Source of the DNA: an uncultured Treponema sp.
GTDB taxonomy: Bacteria; Spirochaetota; Spirochaetia; Treponematales; Treponemataceae
NCBI GenBank assembly: GCA_947178095.1
Contig: CAMWWZ010000002.1
Location: forward strand, 17,966 to 81,965
Direction: 5' to 3'
Length of the DNA stretch: 64,000 bases
Position numbers and translations under genes: made by a program. Under the pieces are notes generated by a model. The model searched no databases. It saw only the letters and a list, made by a program, of their open reading frames with translations, and was not told the DNA's origin. This document shows, in pieces, positions 1 to 10,551 of the stretch (within the stretch, counting starts at the first letter, position 1; the number at the start of each line of letters is the position of its first letter).

Positions 1-679
1 GAAGGGCGAAATTCTCGCCGACACGATTCGCGTGGTTTCAAGCTATGCCGATGTGATCGCCATTCGAAGTCCGAAAGAAGGCGCCGCGCTTTTGGCGAGC
101 GAATATTCGGCGTGCCCGATAATCAACGCGGGCGACGGCGGGCATTTCCATCCCACGCAGACGCTCACAGATTTGCTCACGATTCGCCAACTCAAGGGCG
201 GGCTTGAAGGAATGACGATTTGTTGCGTCGGCGATTTGCGTTTTGGAAGGACAGTTCATTCGCTCACTCAGGCGATGTGCCGCTATCCGAAAAATCGATT
301 TATTTTCGTAAGCCCGAAGGAACTTGCGATTCCAGAATATATGGTCGAAGATGTTCTCAAGCCCGCCGGCATCGAATACGAATGCGCCGAGCGGATGGAA
401 GACGTGATTGACAAGGCCGACATTCTTTATATGACGCGCGTTCAAAAAGAGCGATTTTTTAACGAGCAGGATTACATTCGCTTGAAGGACAGCTATATTT
501 TGGACAAGGAAAAAATGCGCCGCGCGAAAAAAGATATGATTGTTTTGCATCCGCTTCCTCGCGTGAACGAAATTTCCTACGAGGTGGATTCCGATCCGCG
601 CGCGGCATATTTCAAGCAAGTGAAATTCGGAATGTATGCGCGAATGAGTTTGATGGCAAAACTCACGGGCGCACTTTGA
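1..679 (+). CDS. pyrB: Aspartate carbamoyltransferase catalytic subunit, 3' part (5' end outside window)
   Basis: Frame open from base 2: [27 protein letters not shown]...[16 protein letters not shown]...HPLPRVNEI, typical PyrB. Confidence 0.95.
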   Translation, partial: KGEILADTIRVVSSYADVIAIRSPKEGAALLASEYSACPIINAGDGGHFHPTQTLTDLLTIRQLKGGLEGMTICCVGDLRFGRTVHSLTQAMCRYPKNRFIFVSPKELAIPEYMVEDVLKPAGIEYECAERMEDVIDKADILYMTRVQKERFFNEQDYIRLKDSYILDKEKMRRAKKDMIVLHPLPRVNEISYEVDSDPRAAYFKQVKFGMYARMSLMAKLTGAL

Positions 680-755
680 AATTTTTGAAAATCAAGGAGT
701 TGTGATAAAACGCCGCACAACTTGCGCATACTTTTATTTTCAATTTGGGGGAAAT

Positions 756-1208
756 ATGTTGAACGTTGATACTATAAAAAACGGTTTGGTGATTGATCAT
801 ATTCACTCGGGCGACGGTCCGAAAATTTTCCGCTGGCTTGGTTTGGAAAAGGCGCGTTTTACCGCCGCGCTTGTGATGAACGTGCAGTCGAAAAATTTGG
901 AAAAGAAAGACATAATCAAAGTTGACAACATCATCAACATCGATTATTCTGTGCTCGGCTTCATCGATCCGAACATCACGGTGAACGTCGTCAAAGACGA
1001 AAAAATCGTGGAAAAAATAAAAATGGAATTGCCGCAAAAAGTGACGGGCGTAGTGAATTGCAAAAATCCGCGATGCATCACCGCGAGCGAAAAATATGTC
1101 GTGCAAACTTTCGACCTCGTGGACAGAACGCGCGCGCTATATCGTTGCAAATATTGCGACACGCTTTACAAGGCAGGACTTCAAGGCGAAGCGGTGGAAA
1201 TTAGTTAG
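756..1208 (+). CDS. pyrI: Aspartate carbamoyltransferase regulatory subunit
   Basis: MLNVDTIKNGLVIDHI...; C-terminal zinc cysteines CKNPRC...CKYC; follows pyrB. Confidence 0.93.
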   Translation: MLNVDTIKNGLVIDHIHSGDGPKIFRWLGLEKARFTAALVMNVQSKNLEKKDIIKVDNIINIDYSVLGFIDPNITVNVVKDEKIVEKIKMELPQKVTGVVNCKNPRCITASEKYVVQTFDLVDRTRALYRCKYCDTLYKAGLQGEAVEIS

Positions 1209-1212
1209 AAAA

Positions 1213-2679
1213 ATGAAAATTATTTACAATGCGATTTTGCTTGATGAATCTATGCGGACGCGCGGCGCGATTGTTTTGGACAAGAAAAAAATTGCGTGCG
1301 TTTTAAAAGGAAATTTCAAAACCGAAAGCGCGGTTCTGAACGCCGCAAAATCCGCTTGCGATAAAATTTTTTCTAAAACTCCAAAGCAAATCGAATTCGT
1401 GAATGCGAATGGCTTGACGCTCGCGCCGGCGTTTATCGACATGCATTCGCATTTTCGCTATCCCGGTCAAACTCAAAAAGAAGATTTGCAAAGCGCGCTC
1501 AACGCGGCGGCGGCCGGCGGCTTTGGAACGCTAGTTTTGATGCCGAACACAAATCCCGTGGTTTCTTCGAAAGAACTTGCGATAAAAATCGAAAGCGAAG
1601 CCGCCGCGCAAAAAAAATCGCAGGTTTTCCAAACCGTGAGCATTACGAAAGATTTTGATGGCGCGACAATTTCTCATATTGATTCGCTTGAAAAAAAATC
1701 CACGCCTGTAATTTCGGAAGACGGTCGCGACGTGGAAAGTGCCGCCGTCATGCTTGAAGCGATGCGCCTCGCCGCGAAAAAAGGAATCATTGTCGCTTGC
1801 CACAGCGAAGATTGCGCGCTTGCGATAAAAGCGAAATCTTATCGCAAAAAGGCTTTGGAAATTATCGCAAATTATGATATGAGCATTCAGGATTTATCGC
1901 AAATTTTCGAAAAGAAAAATCAAGGTTCAAAAAAAATTCCAAAAGTTGCGATAAACGAAGCGAAGGAAAATATTTTTATCGCAAATTCGATTTTGGAATT
2001 GGCGGAGGACATTGCGACCGAGCGAAATATCGCAATCGCAAAAAAGGCGAATTGCAGAATTCACGTTTGCCATGTTTCTACGAAGGGCAGCATTGAAGCC
2101 GTTCGTCGCGCGAAAAAAAATATCGCAAATTCGAAAGGAAATGTTGCAAGCGAAAAATCGCAATTTCAAATCACTTGCGAAATCACGCCGCATCATTTGG
2201 GCTTGATTGGAACGCGCGGCAAAGAAATTTTTGAATTTGTAAATCCGCCTTTGCAAAGTGAAGAAGATCGCTTGGCTTTGATTCAAGCGTTGCGCGACGG
2301 AACTGCCGACGTTATCGCAACCGACCACGCGCCGCACACGGCTTGCGATAAGGCTGCGGGCGCGCCGGGATTTTCAGGGCTTGAAACCGCCTACGCTTTT
2401 TGCCACACGATTTTGGTGGAGAAAGAAAATTTCAGCGAACAAAAATTATCGCAATTGATGTCGGCGAATCCCGCGCGGATTTTGGGCTTGAAAAAAGGCT
2501 TGCTGAAAGAAGGCTACGACGCGGATTTGGTTTTGCTCGACCCGCAGGAAAAATGGAAAGTGCGCTCGGCGGAATTTTTTAGCAAAGGAAAATCAACGCC
2601 GCTCGAAGGAAAAATCCTTACGGGGCGCGTGAAAGGAATATTTTTCAAAGACCTGTGCCTTCGTCAATTCCCATCATAA
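1213..2679 (+). CDS. pyrC: Dihydroorotase
   Basis: FIDMHSHFRYPGQTQKEDL, HCEDC-like HSEDC, HVCHVST, ITPHHL, ATDHAPH motifs. Confidence 0.93.
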   Translation: MKIIYNAILLDESMRTRGAIVLDKKKIACVLKGNFKTESAVLNAAKSACDKIFSKTPKQIEFVNANGLTLAPAFIDMHSHFRYPGQTQKEDLQSALNAAAAGGFGTLVLMPNTNPVVSSKELAIKIESEAAAQKKSQVFQTVSITKDFDGATISHIDSLEKKSTPVISEDGRDVESAAVMLEAMRLAAKKGIIVACHSEDCALAIKAKSYRKKALEIIANYDMSIQDLSQIFEKKNQGSKKIPKVAINEAKENIFIANSILELAEDIATERNIAIAKKANCRIHVCHVSTKGSIEAVRRAKKNIANSKGNVASEKSQFQITCEITPHHLGLIGTRGKEIFEFVNPPLQSEEDRLALIQALRDGTADVIATDHAPHTACDKAAGAPGFSGLETAYAFCHTILVEKENFSEQKLSQLMSANPARILGLKKGLLKEGYDADLVLLDPQEKWKVRSAEFFSKGKSTPLEGKILTGRVKGIFFKDLCLRQFPS

Positions 2680-3586
2680 TGTTCATGCATTGAACTGCTG
2701 CGCCGCTCGCGCCTTTTCCCAAGTTGTCGAATCGTGCGCAAAGGCAAATGCGCTCGTCGTTGCCGAAAACGAAAATCTGCATTTCGTTTGTGTCGCGCAA
2801 AGTGTTGGCGGGAATCGTCGAGCCAATCAAGATTCCTTCTCCATTCGGCGGCGCGACTTTTACGAAGCGGCAATTTTCGTAATGCGCGGCGAGTTCGTCC
2901 CGCAGATTCTTCACGTCGATTTTCTTTGAAAGCAAGCGCGAATGAAGCGGAACAGTTACAGTCATTCCGTTGAAGTAGTCGCAAATGTACGGATTGAAAA
3001 TCGGCTCGTAGGAAAGCCCTGCGATTTTTTTCATTTCCGGCAAATGTTTGTGTTCCTGCGTGAGCGCGTATTCTCTCGGGGATTCCAATTCAAAATTGCG
3101 CTCGGGATCTTCGTATTGCGCGATGGCCTTTTTTCCCGCGCCGCTGTATCCCGAAACCGCGTGGCAAACAACAGGATAATCCGGCGAAATGATTCCACGT
3201 TGAACAAGCGGATAAACCAGCGCGACAAAGCCGCTTGCGTAGCAGCCTGGAACTGCGACGCGCTTTGAGGAAATTATTTTTTGTCGGAATTCCGCGCCGA
3301 GTTCCGGAAATCCATACGCCCATTCGGGATTCGTTCTGTGCGCCGTGGAAGCGTCGATGATTTTTGTTTCGGGATTCGTACAAAGCGCGACGGCTTGGAT
3401 TGCCGCGGCATCGGGCAAACACAAAAATGTAAAGTCCGAGGCGTTTATGCATTCGGCGCGCGCGGCATCGTCCTTGCGCTTTTCTTCGTCAATCAAAATC
3501 AATTCGATGTCGCTGCGATTTTTGAATCGCTCGAAAATCTTGAGGCCGGTTGTTCCTTCTTTTCCGTCGATGAAAACTTTGTACAT
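2645..3586 (-). CDS. argC: N-acetyl-gamma-glutamyl-phosphate reductase
   Basis: VFIDGKEGTTGLKIFERF; VPGCYASGF; HKHLPEM; convergent with and overlapping pyrC end. Confidence 0.92.
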   Translation of the reverse strand: MYKVFIDGKEGTTGLKIFERFKNRSDIELILIDEEKRKDDAARAECINASDFTFLCLPDAAAIQAVALCTNPETKIIDASTAHRTNPEWAYGFPELGAEFRQKIISSKRVAVPGCYASGFVALVYPLVQRGIISPDYPVVCHAVSGYSGAGKKAIAQYEDPERNFELESPREYALTQEHKHLPEMKKIAGLSYEPIFNPYICDYFNGMTVTVPLHSRLLSKKIDVKNLRDELAAHYENCRFVKVAPPNGEGILIGSTIPANTLRDTNEMQIFVFGNDERICLCARFDNLGKGASGAAVQCMNIMMGIDEGTGL

Positions 3587-3592
3587 AAATCA

Positions 3593-3621
3593 AGTATAGA
3601 ATAAAATTCAAAAAAATGCAA
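3593..3621 (-). promoter_or_regulatory. argC promoter TTGCAT-17-TATACT; ATG 7 nt after the -10
   Basis: Read on minus strand: TTGCAT...TATACT TGATTT ATG. Confidence 0.6.
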
Positions 3622-3636
3622 CAATTAAAATTTCTC

Positions 3637-3665
3637 TTTACAAAACTCATTTTTTGCCGTAAAAT
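3637..3665 (+). promoter_or_regulatory. Promoter TTTACA-17-TAAAAT upstream of the G9 lipoprotein gene
   Basis: Hexamers and spacing read directly; SD ggagg precedes ATG 3718. Confidence 0.6.
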
Positions 3666-3717
3666 AAAATAGTAGAAAAATCGCGCGAGCTTTGCGAAGC
3701 GCGGCACGGAGGAAAAA

Positions 3718-6700
3718 ATGACGCAAACCAAAAAATCAATCTCACCCAAACATAGGGCAATCCTCGTAATGCTTGCCGCCGCGCTCCTCGCTTCGTGCGA
3801 AAATCTCATTTCCAAGACTCCTCAAGAAATTACGGGGGGGGGTACGATGAGGTAGGAAATTCCGAAAGTGGCTCGCTGACCGTCACCGCCCGCGTCTCGA
3901 ACGGCTCTTCGCGCTACGCGATGCCTTCGATGCCCGAACTCGTATACGCCGCGTTGCTATATAAGGACAACGCACCCCCTGCAAATCCACAACACAACGA
4001 CTTTGCCACAGGAACAGAGACGGATGGCAAACTGAATTTTTCATTCCAAAAGCCCGATGACACGGACAAAAAATTCACGCTCGAAATATTCGCGTTTGCA
4101 AAAGTGGAAGGCGAAGAAACGTCACAGTTTTCAAGGGAAACCGCGCTGCTTTCAGGAAGCAAAACAGGGCTTTCGATAGTTGGTGACAAAATCATAATAG
4201 AAAATGCAATTCCTCTTTCGTCCGACAAGCCCGGCACTGTCCGCCTGAAAATAAAAGTGCCCGAAGGATGCTCGCTTGGAATCGACGACACAACGAATTT
4301 TGATTACAAAAAAGATGATTCCGCTTCCGATACATACACGATTGTAGAAAAAGATGGCGCGAGCGGAATTTCTGCTGGCGCATATCAAGTGAAATTCACC
4401 GTGAAAAAAGGCGATGAAATTGTCCACATTTTTTCCGAATACATAAATGTCATCAATGGATTTTGCACAGACACTTGGTGGAACGGCGAAAAATCCAGCG
4501 CGGTGAAAGATGTCGCGAGCAGCATCTCGAAAACGGTGTACGTGCGCGGTGCGGGCGGCTGGTACGATGGCCCGGACAACAAATACACCGCCACAGCGAG
4601 CTACGACAATTCGGGAAGTTTTCTTTCGCCACTCGCAACAATTCAAAAAGCCGTGGACGCGGTGATCGCACGGAACGACGGCACGAGCGCATACACGATT
4701 TATGTTGACGGAACATTGACGCAAAGCACGGTAGCGAGCGAAAACGGCATGGCGGACTTCTCTGCGCTTTCCCAAAATCTTAATCTCACGATAAAAGCGC
4801 TTTCTGCCACGGCAACGCTCGACGGCGGCGCACGATTCACTATAAAAGATGATGGCACTGTAACTGTAGACAATGCGGGCATCGGAAAGCGCGTCATACA
4901 CGCAAAGCCCGAAAGCGGCAAACTCAACCTCACGCTTGAAAAACTCGTCATCACAGGCGGAAACGCCAGCGACAATGGCGGCGGAATTTATTTCGGCTCA
5001 GCGGGCGGCTCGCTCACGATGAACGGCGGCGAAATCAGCGGGAACAAGGCGGCTGCCGGTGGCGGTGTGTATGACGATAGCGGCAAATTCACGATGACTG
5101 CTGGCACAATCGGCGGAAACACTGCGACTGGCTACGGCGGGGGAATTTATTTTACGGCATCAAACACACTCAAAATCAGCGGCAGCGCGACAATCAGTGG
5201 AAACAAAGCGAAATACGGCGGCGGAATTGCTAAGAAGGATAACGGCTTCATCGAGATGGAAGGCGGCGAAATAAGCGGAAACACCGCGACTGTCTCTGGC
5301 GGAGGAATCTATTCCTATTCGGGAGGCTCGGTCACAATCAGCGGCGGCACAATCAAAGAAAACAATGCGACCCAAAGCGGTGGTGGAATTCATCATTGGT
5401 CGTCAAACGATGTTACAATCAGCGGCGATGCGATAATCAGAGATAACACGACATGCAATAACGGGGGCGGTATATGTATGACTAGCGGCTGGCTCTATGT
5501 GAAAGGCGGCGCAATAAGCGGAAACACTGCGACCTACGGCGGAGGAATTTATTTCAACTCACGGTATGCACATACGCTCAAAATCAGCGGCGGCACGATC
5601 GGCGGCGAGTCCGATTCCGACAAGAACACGGCGAAAAAAGGTGGCGGCGTGTACGCTTATGCCTGGAAGCCTATAATGAGCGGCGGCACAGTCAACGGCA
5701 ACACAGCTTCAAACGGCAAAGGTGCGTACCTCGCTGCCAAGGGAAAATTGAATATGAGCGGCGCAGCGCAATTCGCGGAAAGCGACGACGTGTATCTTTA
5801 TGCCAATGGCACGGACATTCCCACAATCACCGTCGCGGGCAGTCTCGACACTTCAAGCTCAGTCGCCACAATCACGCCTTCCGCTTACACGGCGGGCAGG
5901 CAGGTTTTGAGCGCGGGCACGGACGTTGCGATAGACGATACCATCTGCGACAAATTCGCGCTGACACCTGCGCCCGATGGCAAGGAATGGAAAATCGTGC
6001 CTAATGATGACGGCACGGCGGGTGCATTGGGAATAGAATCAGTTTTCCTGAATTCCTCAAGCGGCGATGACGCGAATTCGGGATTAGCCGCAAGCAAAGC
6101 GGTGAAAACGCTCTCGAAGGCAATCGAACTGTTTGAATCACAAAACGCGCAAAAAATCATGGTCTGCGCGAAGTACACGCTTCCAAGCGATGAAAATGCC
6201 TTGCTCGATCGAATGGGAGGGGGTAAGCGAAATTTAACACTTGTGCGTTATGACGGCTCAAGCGACGTTTCAAGTAGTTTTACAGAGCACATGCTTACCA
6301 TTTCACGAGGAGACGACGTTACAATCACGAACGTAACGCTTGACGGAAACAAGGAAAAAGTCACCGCAAGTGGACGTCTCTTATATGTCAACAACTTAAA
6401 CGCGACTGTAACGCTCGGCGATGGTGCGGCTGTATGCAACAACAGAAACAGCGGTATGTCGGGGAGCGGTGCTTGCATATATGCAGGCATATTTAAAATG
6501 GTAGGTGGAAAAGTCACTGGAAACGTAAGTGGATCTGGTACGTCTGGTTACGGAGCGGGCGTTTATATAAATAGTAGTGCTAGATTTGAGATGAGTGGTG
6601 GCATTATAAGTGAAAATTATGCTTTTTCTAGAGATACTTACGGTGGTGGTGGTGTCTATGTCGGTGGCACGTTTGAAATGAGCGGAGGCGAAATTAGTGG

Positions 6701-6860
6701 CAACAAAGCAATAAATGGCGGTGGAGTTTTCGTCATTGGTACATTCACGATGAAAGGCGGCAAAATCATGGACAATACTGCGACATCGAAAGGTAACGGC
6801 GTTTATAAAGCAGAAAATGCAACGTTTACGCACACCGGCGGCACAGTGCAAAGCGATTAG
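3718..6860 (+). CDS. PMP-repeat (right-handed beta-helix) surface lipoprotein, interrupted at a G9 tract; out of frame in this sequence
   Basis: ATG 3718 encodes a lipoprotein signal MTQTKKSISPKHRAILVMLAAALLASC...QEITGGGTMR*; the other frame after G9 continues YDEVGNSESG... with many SGNTATxGGGIY repeats to 6860. Confidence 0.8.
3834..3842 (+). repeat. Poly-G tract (9 G) at the junction of the two reading frames
   Basis: attac GGGGGGGGG tacgatgag. Confidence 0.95.
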
Positions 6861-6989
6861 CGGCACAGTCAGCGGCAAGTCGCCCGATGATGTTTTTCAC
6901 AACTAGCTTGTTTCAAACTGTTCATGCGAGCTTTCGCAAATGGCTTCGAAAAAGCAAGCGTCAGGAAAAATATCGGAAAAAATCTTTGG

Positions 6990-7018
6990 TTGCAAAAACG
7001 CGCAAATTGTGATACAAT
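6990..7018 (+). promoter_or_regulatory. Promoter TTGCAA-17-TACAAT; ATG 7025 is 7 nt after the -10
   Basis: Hexamers and spacing read directly. Confidence 0.55.
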
Positions 7019-7024
7019 ATTTCG

Positions 7025-9418
7025 ATGAAACTTTGTTACACATTGATTCTGATTTTTACGGAAATTTTGATCGCTCTTACGATTTTCAGGGTCTTTTATG
7101 TAAAGAACGGCAATCTTGCGCTTTCGCAAAAAATTCTCGATTTGCTTATCGTCGGTTTTTTCACGATTTTTCCGAATATTTTCATCGCGCATCTCACGTC
7201 TGAATTCATGGCGACAATTTTCTTTTCGTGGTATTTTTGTTTTATCGACATACTTTTGTTCCTGCTTTTTTATTTCAGCGTGGAATACGCTTTTCCGGAT
7301 GCGTCCGCATCGCGCAGATGGTACAAGGCTTTTTATATATTTTTTCGATATGATGTGCCGGCATTGTTTCAGGGCAAAAAGCAGCGGACGACATTGTTCG
7401 AAAAATCCATGCTCGTGCTGTTCTTGCTGATTGTGGCGGACATCGCGCAGTTCGTGCTGAACATTTCCTCGCACGCTGTTTTTTCGGTGGAGTCGTTTTA
7501 TTCGGAAGGAGTCGTTTTCGCGCCGAACATTTATTACAGGATTGTTTCGTATTTTCCGTATGACGTTCACCTTTCGCTTTCGTATGCTTTAGTTTTGTTG
7601 ACTTTAATTTGCCTTGTGAAAAAGACAATCCTTTCGCCGGCACTTTACAGAATAAAATATTTGGCTTCTTTGATTTTGATTTTAATTGTCGTGATAGTAA
7701 ATTCTTTCTATGTTCTTTTTGAACTTCCGCTGGATTTTTCCGTGATTCTTTACGGACTTGTCTGCGTTTCGATTTATTACTTTTCGTTTAATTACATTCC
7801 AAAATATTTGCAGCGCAAGTCCATCGGATGCGTCATAGAAAATATGGACAACGGCATTTTGATTTTCGACATCGACGACCGTTGCATTTTCATAAACGAT
7901 TGCATTCGAAAACTTTGCGAAGTGCGCGCGGATCAAGATCCTGAAATTGCGATGCGCTCGTTCGTCAACAAGTTTGTGAATGGGCAAAGCTTTTCTACGC
8001 GCGCGCCTTACGAAGTGATTCGTTGCTTGAAAATCAAAGAAAGGACAGTTTATTACAGGGTGATTTTTTCTCGAATTGAAGATGAGTACGAAAAATTTCT
8101 TGGAAGCTATTTTTTGTTGATGGACATCAGCGAAGAACGCAACCGTGAAAGGCAGGAACATTTTCGCAGCAGCCACGATCAGCTGACTGGTCTTTACAAC
8201 AAAGAATATTTTTGCAATAAAGTTGCCGAGGCGCTTGAAGCGAATCCTGACAAAGAATATTGCATAGTTTGTTCGGACATCGGAAATTTCAAATTGATAA
8301 ATGAAATTTATGGAGTCGCAATCGGCGATAAAATCTTGAAACTCATAGCACTTAATTTGCGTGAAAAGGCAGTTCCAGGAGAATTGTACGGAAGAATCGA
8401 CAACGACCGTTTCGCGATGCTCGTTCCGAAAGAGAGATTGGACGTTCAAGCTTTAATCGACATCACAGACAGCATTTTCAAATATTCTTTGGACTTGACG
8501 ATGATGACGGTTTGCTATTTCGGTGTTTATGAAATCAAAGACATAGACGTGCGAGTTTCTTTTATGTGCGACAGGGCGTTCATCGCACTCAACACGATAA
8601 AAGGGCAGATAGGAAAGCAAGTGGCTTGGTATGACGCGACTTTGCGCGACGACGTTTTGCGCGAGCAAGAATTGATATATCAGCTTTCGGATGCGATTGC
8701 CGCCGGACAAATAAAAATTTATTTGCAGTCGCGGGCATTGGCCGATGGAACGCCAGTCGGCGCGGAGGCACTTGTTCGGTGGGATCATCCTGATGAAGGC
8801 CTTATTTCGCCCAATGGATTTGTTCCGCTTTTTGAAAAGAACGGAATGATTATAAAAATAGATTGTTGTGTTTGGCGATTGGTTTTCAAAAAGCTCGCCG
8901 AATGGAAAAATGCCGGCCGCGAAGATTTGTATATTTGTGTCAATGTTTCTTATAAGGATTTTTATTTGATGGACATTCAGCAAGAGCTCGGCAGTTTGTT
9001 GAACGAGTTTAAAATCAATCCGAAAAATTTTCACATCAAAATCACCGAATTCACAATGATGATGGATTTGGACAAACAGATAAAATCCATCAAACAATTG
9101 CGTGAACTCGGCTTTATAATTGAAGTTGGCGATTTTGGCACGAATTATTCTTCATTAAAAATTTTGCGCGAATGTGACATCGAAATCCTAAAACTTGACA
9201 TAAGCTTTTTGATCGACACAAAATTTTCACGGAACGCGCATATAATTATGAAACAACTCGTCGAAATGGCGCACAGTTTGGGAACGAAAATTGTCGTCAA
9301 AGGAATCGAGCAAAAGGAGCAGGTGGATTTACTTTCCACTTACGGCTGCGATTTGTTCCAAGGATATTATTTTTCAAAGCCCATCGAGGCTTCGATGTTC
9401 GAGAAAGTGTATTTATGA
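7025..9418 (+). CDS. Membrane GGDEF-EAL domain protein with degenerate motifs
   Basis: N-terminal TM segments; DQLTGLYNKEYF...YGRIDNDRF; EALVRW; VGDFGTNYSSLKIL; KLDISFL; KGIEQ. Confidence 0.85.
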   Translation: MKLCYTLILIFTEILIALTIFRVFYVKNGNLALSQKILDLLIVGFFTIFPNIFIAHLTSEFMATIFFSWYFCFIDILLFLLFYFSVEYAFPDASASRRWYKAFYIFFRYDVPALFQGKKQRTTLFEKSMLVLFLLIVADIAQFVLNISSHAVFSVESFYSEGVVFAPNIYYRIVSYFPYDVHLSLSYALVLLTLICLVKKTILSPALYRIKYLASLILILIVVIVNSFYVLFELPLDFSVILYGLVCVSIYYFSFNYIPKYLQRKSIGCVIENMDNGILIFDIDDRCIFINDCIRKLCEVRADQDPEIAMRSFVNKFVNGQSFSTRAPYEVIRCLKIKERTVYYRVIFSRIEDEYEKFLGSYFLLMDISEERNRERQEHFRSSHDQLTGLYNKEYFCNKVAEALEANPDKEYCIVCSDIGNFKLINEIYGVAIGDKILKLIALNLREKAVPGELYGRIDNDRFAMLVPKERLDVQALIDITDSIFKYSLDLTMMTVCYFGVYEIKDIDVRVSFMCDRAFIALNTIKGQIGKQVAWYDATLRDDVLREQELIYQLSDAIAAGQIKIYLQSRALADGTPVGAEALVRWDHPDEGLISPNGFVPLFEKNGMIIKIDCCVWRLVFKKLAEWKNAGREDLYICVNVSYKDFYLMDIQQELGSLLNEFKINPKNFHIKITEFTMMMDLDKQIKSIKQLRELGFIIEVGDFGTNYSSLKILRECDIEILKLDISFLIDTKFSRNAHIIMKQLVEMAHSLGTKIVVKGIEQKEQVDLLSTYGCDLFQGYYFSKPIEASMFEKVYL

Positions 9419-9882
9419 AAAAAATTCTTTTTGTTTGCCACGGAAACATTTGCCGTTCGCCGATGGCGGAATTCGTAATGAAAAATCTCGTGAGGAAAGC
9501 AGGCCTCGAAGAAAAAATCCAAGTGGATTCTGCCGCCGCGAACAACGACGAAATCGGAAACGGAATGCATCGCGGCACTCGCGCGAAACTTTCGCAAATG
9601 GGAATTCCGTTCGACGAGCACATCGCGCGGAAACTCACCGCCGCGGACGGTGAACGATACGATTTGATTTTGGCGATGGATTCGGAAAACTTGTATTACA
9701 TGCGCCGCATTTTGAAAGCCGAGGCGCACAAAAAAATTCATTTGCTTTTGGAATTCGCAGGGCTTTCGCGCGACATCGCAGACCCATGGTACACCGGAAA
9801 TTTCGACGAAACTTACGATGACATCGATTTGGGTTGCCGCGCGCTTTTGGAAAAACTAAAGCCTGCTTTGAACGTTCAATGA
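9415..9882 (+). CDS. Low molecular weight protein-tyrosine phosphatase
   Basis: MKKILFVCHGNICRSPMAE P-loop; DPWYTGNFDETYDDI; ATGA overlap with upstream gene. Confidence 0.9.
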   Translation: MKKILFVCHGNICRSPMAEFVMKNLVRKAGLEEKIQVDSAAANNDEIGNGMHRGTRAKLSQMGIPFDEHIARKLTAADGERYDLILAMDSENLYYMRRILKAEAHKKIHLLLEFAGLSRDIADPWYTGNFDETYDDIDLGCRALLEKLKPALNVQ

Positions 9883-9890
9883 AGCGCGAA

Positions 9891-10523
9891 TTATAGGCGC
9901 ACGGAGGCCGCCCATTCCGCATAGATTTTTTGATATTGCTCGCGGAACTTTTGCGTGTCGTTCGAAAAATTCACGCTGCCGTTTTTTGTCGCCCAGCAGA
10001 TTTGAAACGAATCAGAATCCACGTTGAGCGGAACGAGGCTTGTTATGCGTCGCGCCGATTTGTCGTAGGCGAAGTCTTTTCCTTCCACGGCTTTTTTTCC
10101 GGCGATTGCGACGCTGATTTCGTCGCGCTTGGAATCAATTCCCGAAAGCACGAAAATTCCGGGATCCGCCGCGAAGCCCACGATGTGAAAACTCAAGTCG
10201 CGAAGTTTGTATGGAACGTCGCTCGGCATCGTGATTTCAAGTTCCGTCGTAACCGGATTGTACTTGTAATTTTTTTCGCTCAAAGCAAAACGCTCGCGAG
10301 TCGTCGGATGAATTCCGGTGACTTCGATTATCTTGTTGAAAACGAGCACGGTGGAAATGTTTCCAGTCGCGTTGTTCACGCCAGTGTTGACATAAGTTTT
10401 CACGCCGTCCGGATTTTCGATGGCCGGAGCTTCCACGATTTCCTGCTGACTCGTTTTGCACGAAAAAAGCGCGGCGAAAAAAACGCACGCCGCCATAAAA
10501 TAAATTCTTCTTTTCATATACAA
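9891..10523 (-). CDS. Hypothetical lipoprotein
   Basis: Signal with lipobox FFAALFSCKTS. Confidence 0.65.
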   Translation of the reverse strand: MYMKRRIYFMAACVFFAALFSCKTSQQEIVEAPAIENPDGVKTYVNTGVNNATGNISTVLVFNKIIEVTGIHPTTRERFALSEKNYKYNPVTTELEITMPSDVPYKLRDLSFHIVGFAADPGIFVLSGIDSKRDEISVAIAGKKAVEGKDFAYDKSARRITSLVPLNVDSDSFQICWATKNGSVNFSNDTQKFREQYQKIYAEWAASVRL

Positions 10524-10551
10524 ATTTTCGGCAAAATGTTATGATTGATTT

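Noticed and set aside
2645-2679. 35-bp convergent overlap of pyrC and argC ends
   Set aside because: Common in compact bacterial genomes; no special feature seen
2400-3604. Long plus-strand ORFs opposite argC (e.g. 2690-2929, 3281-3604)
   Set aside because: Antisense shadow ORFs of a clear argC gene; no RBS or recognisable protein
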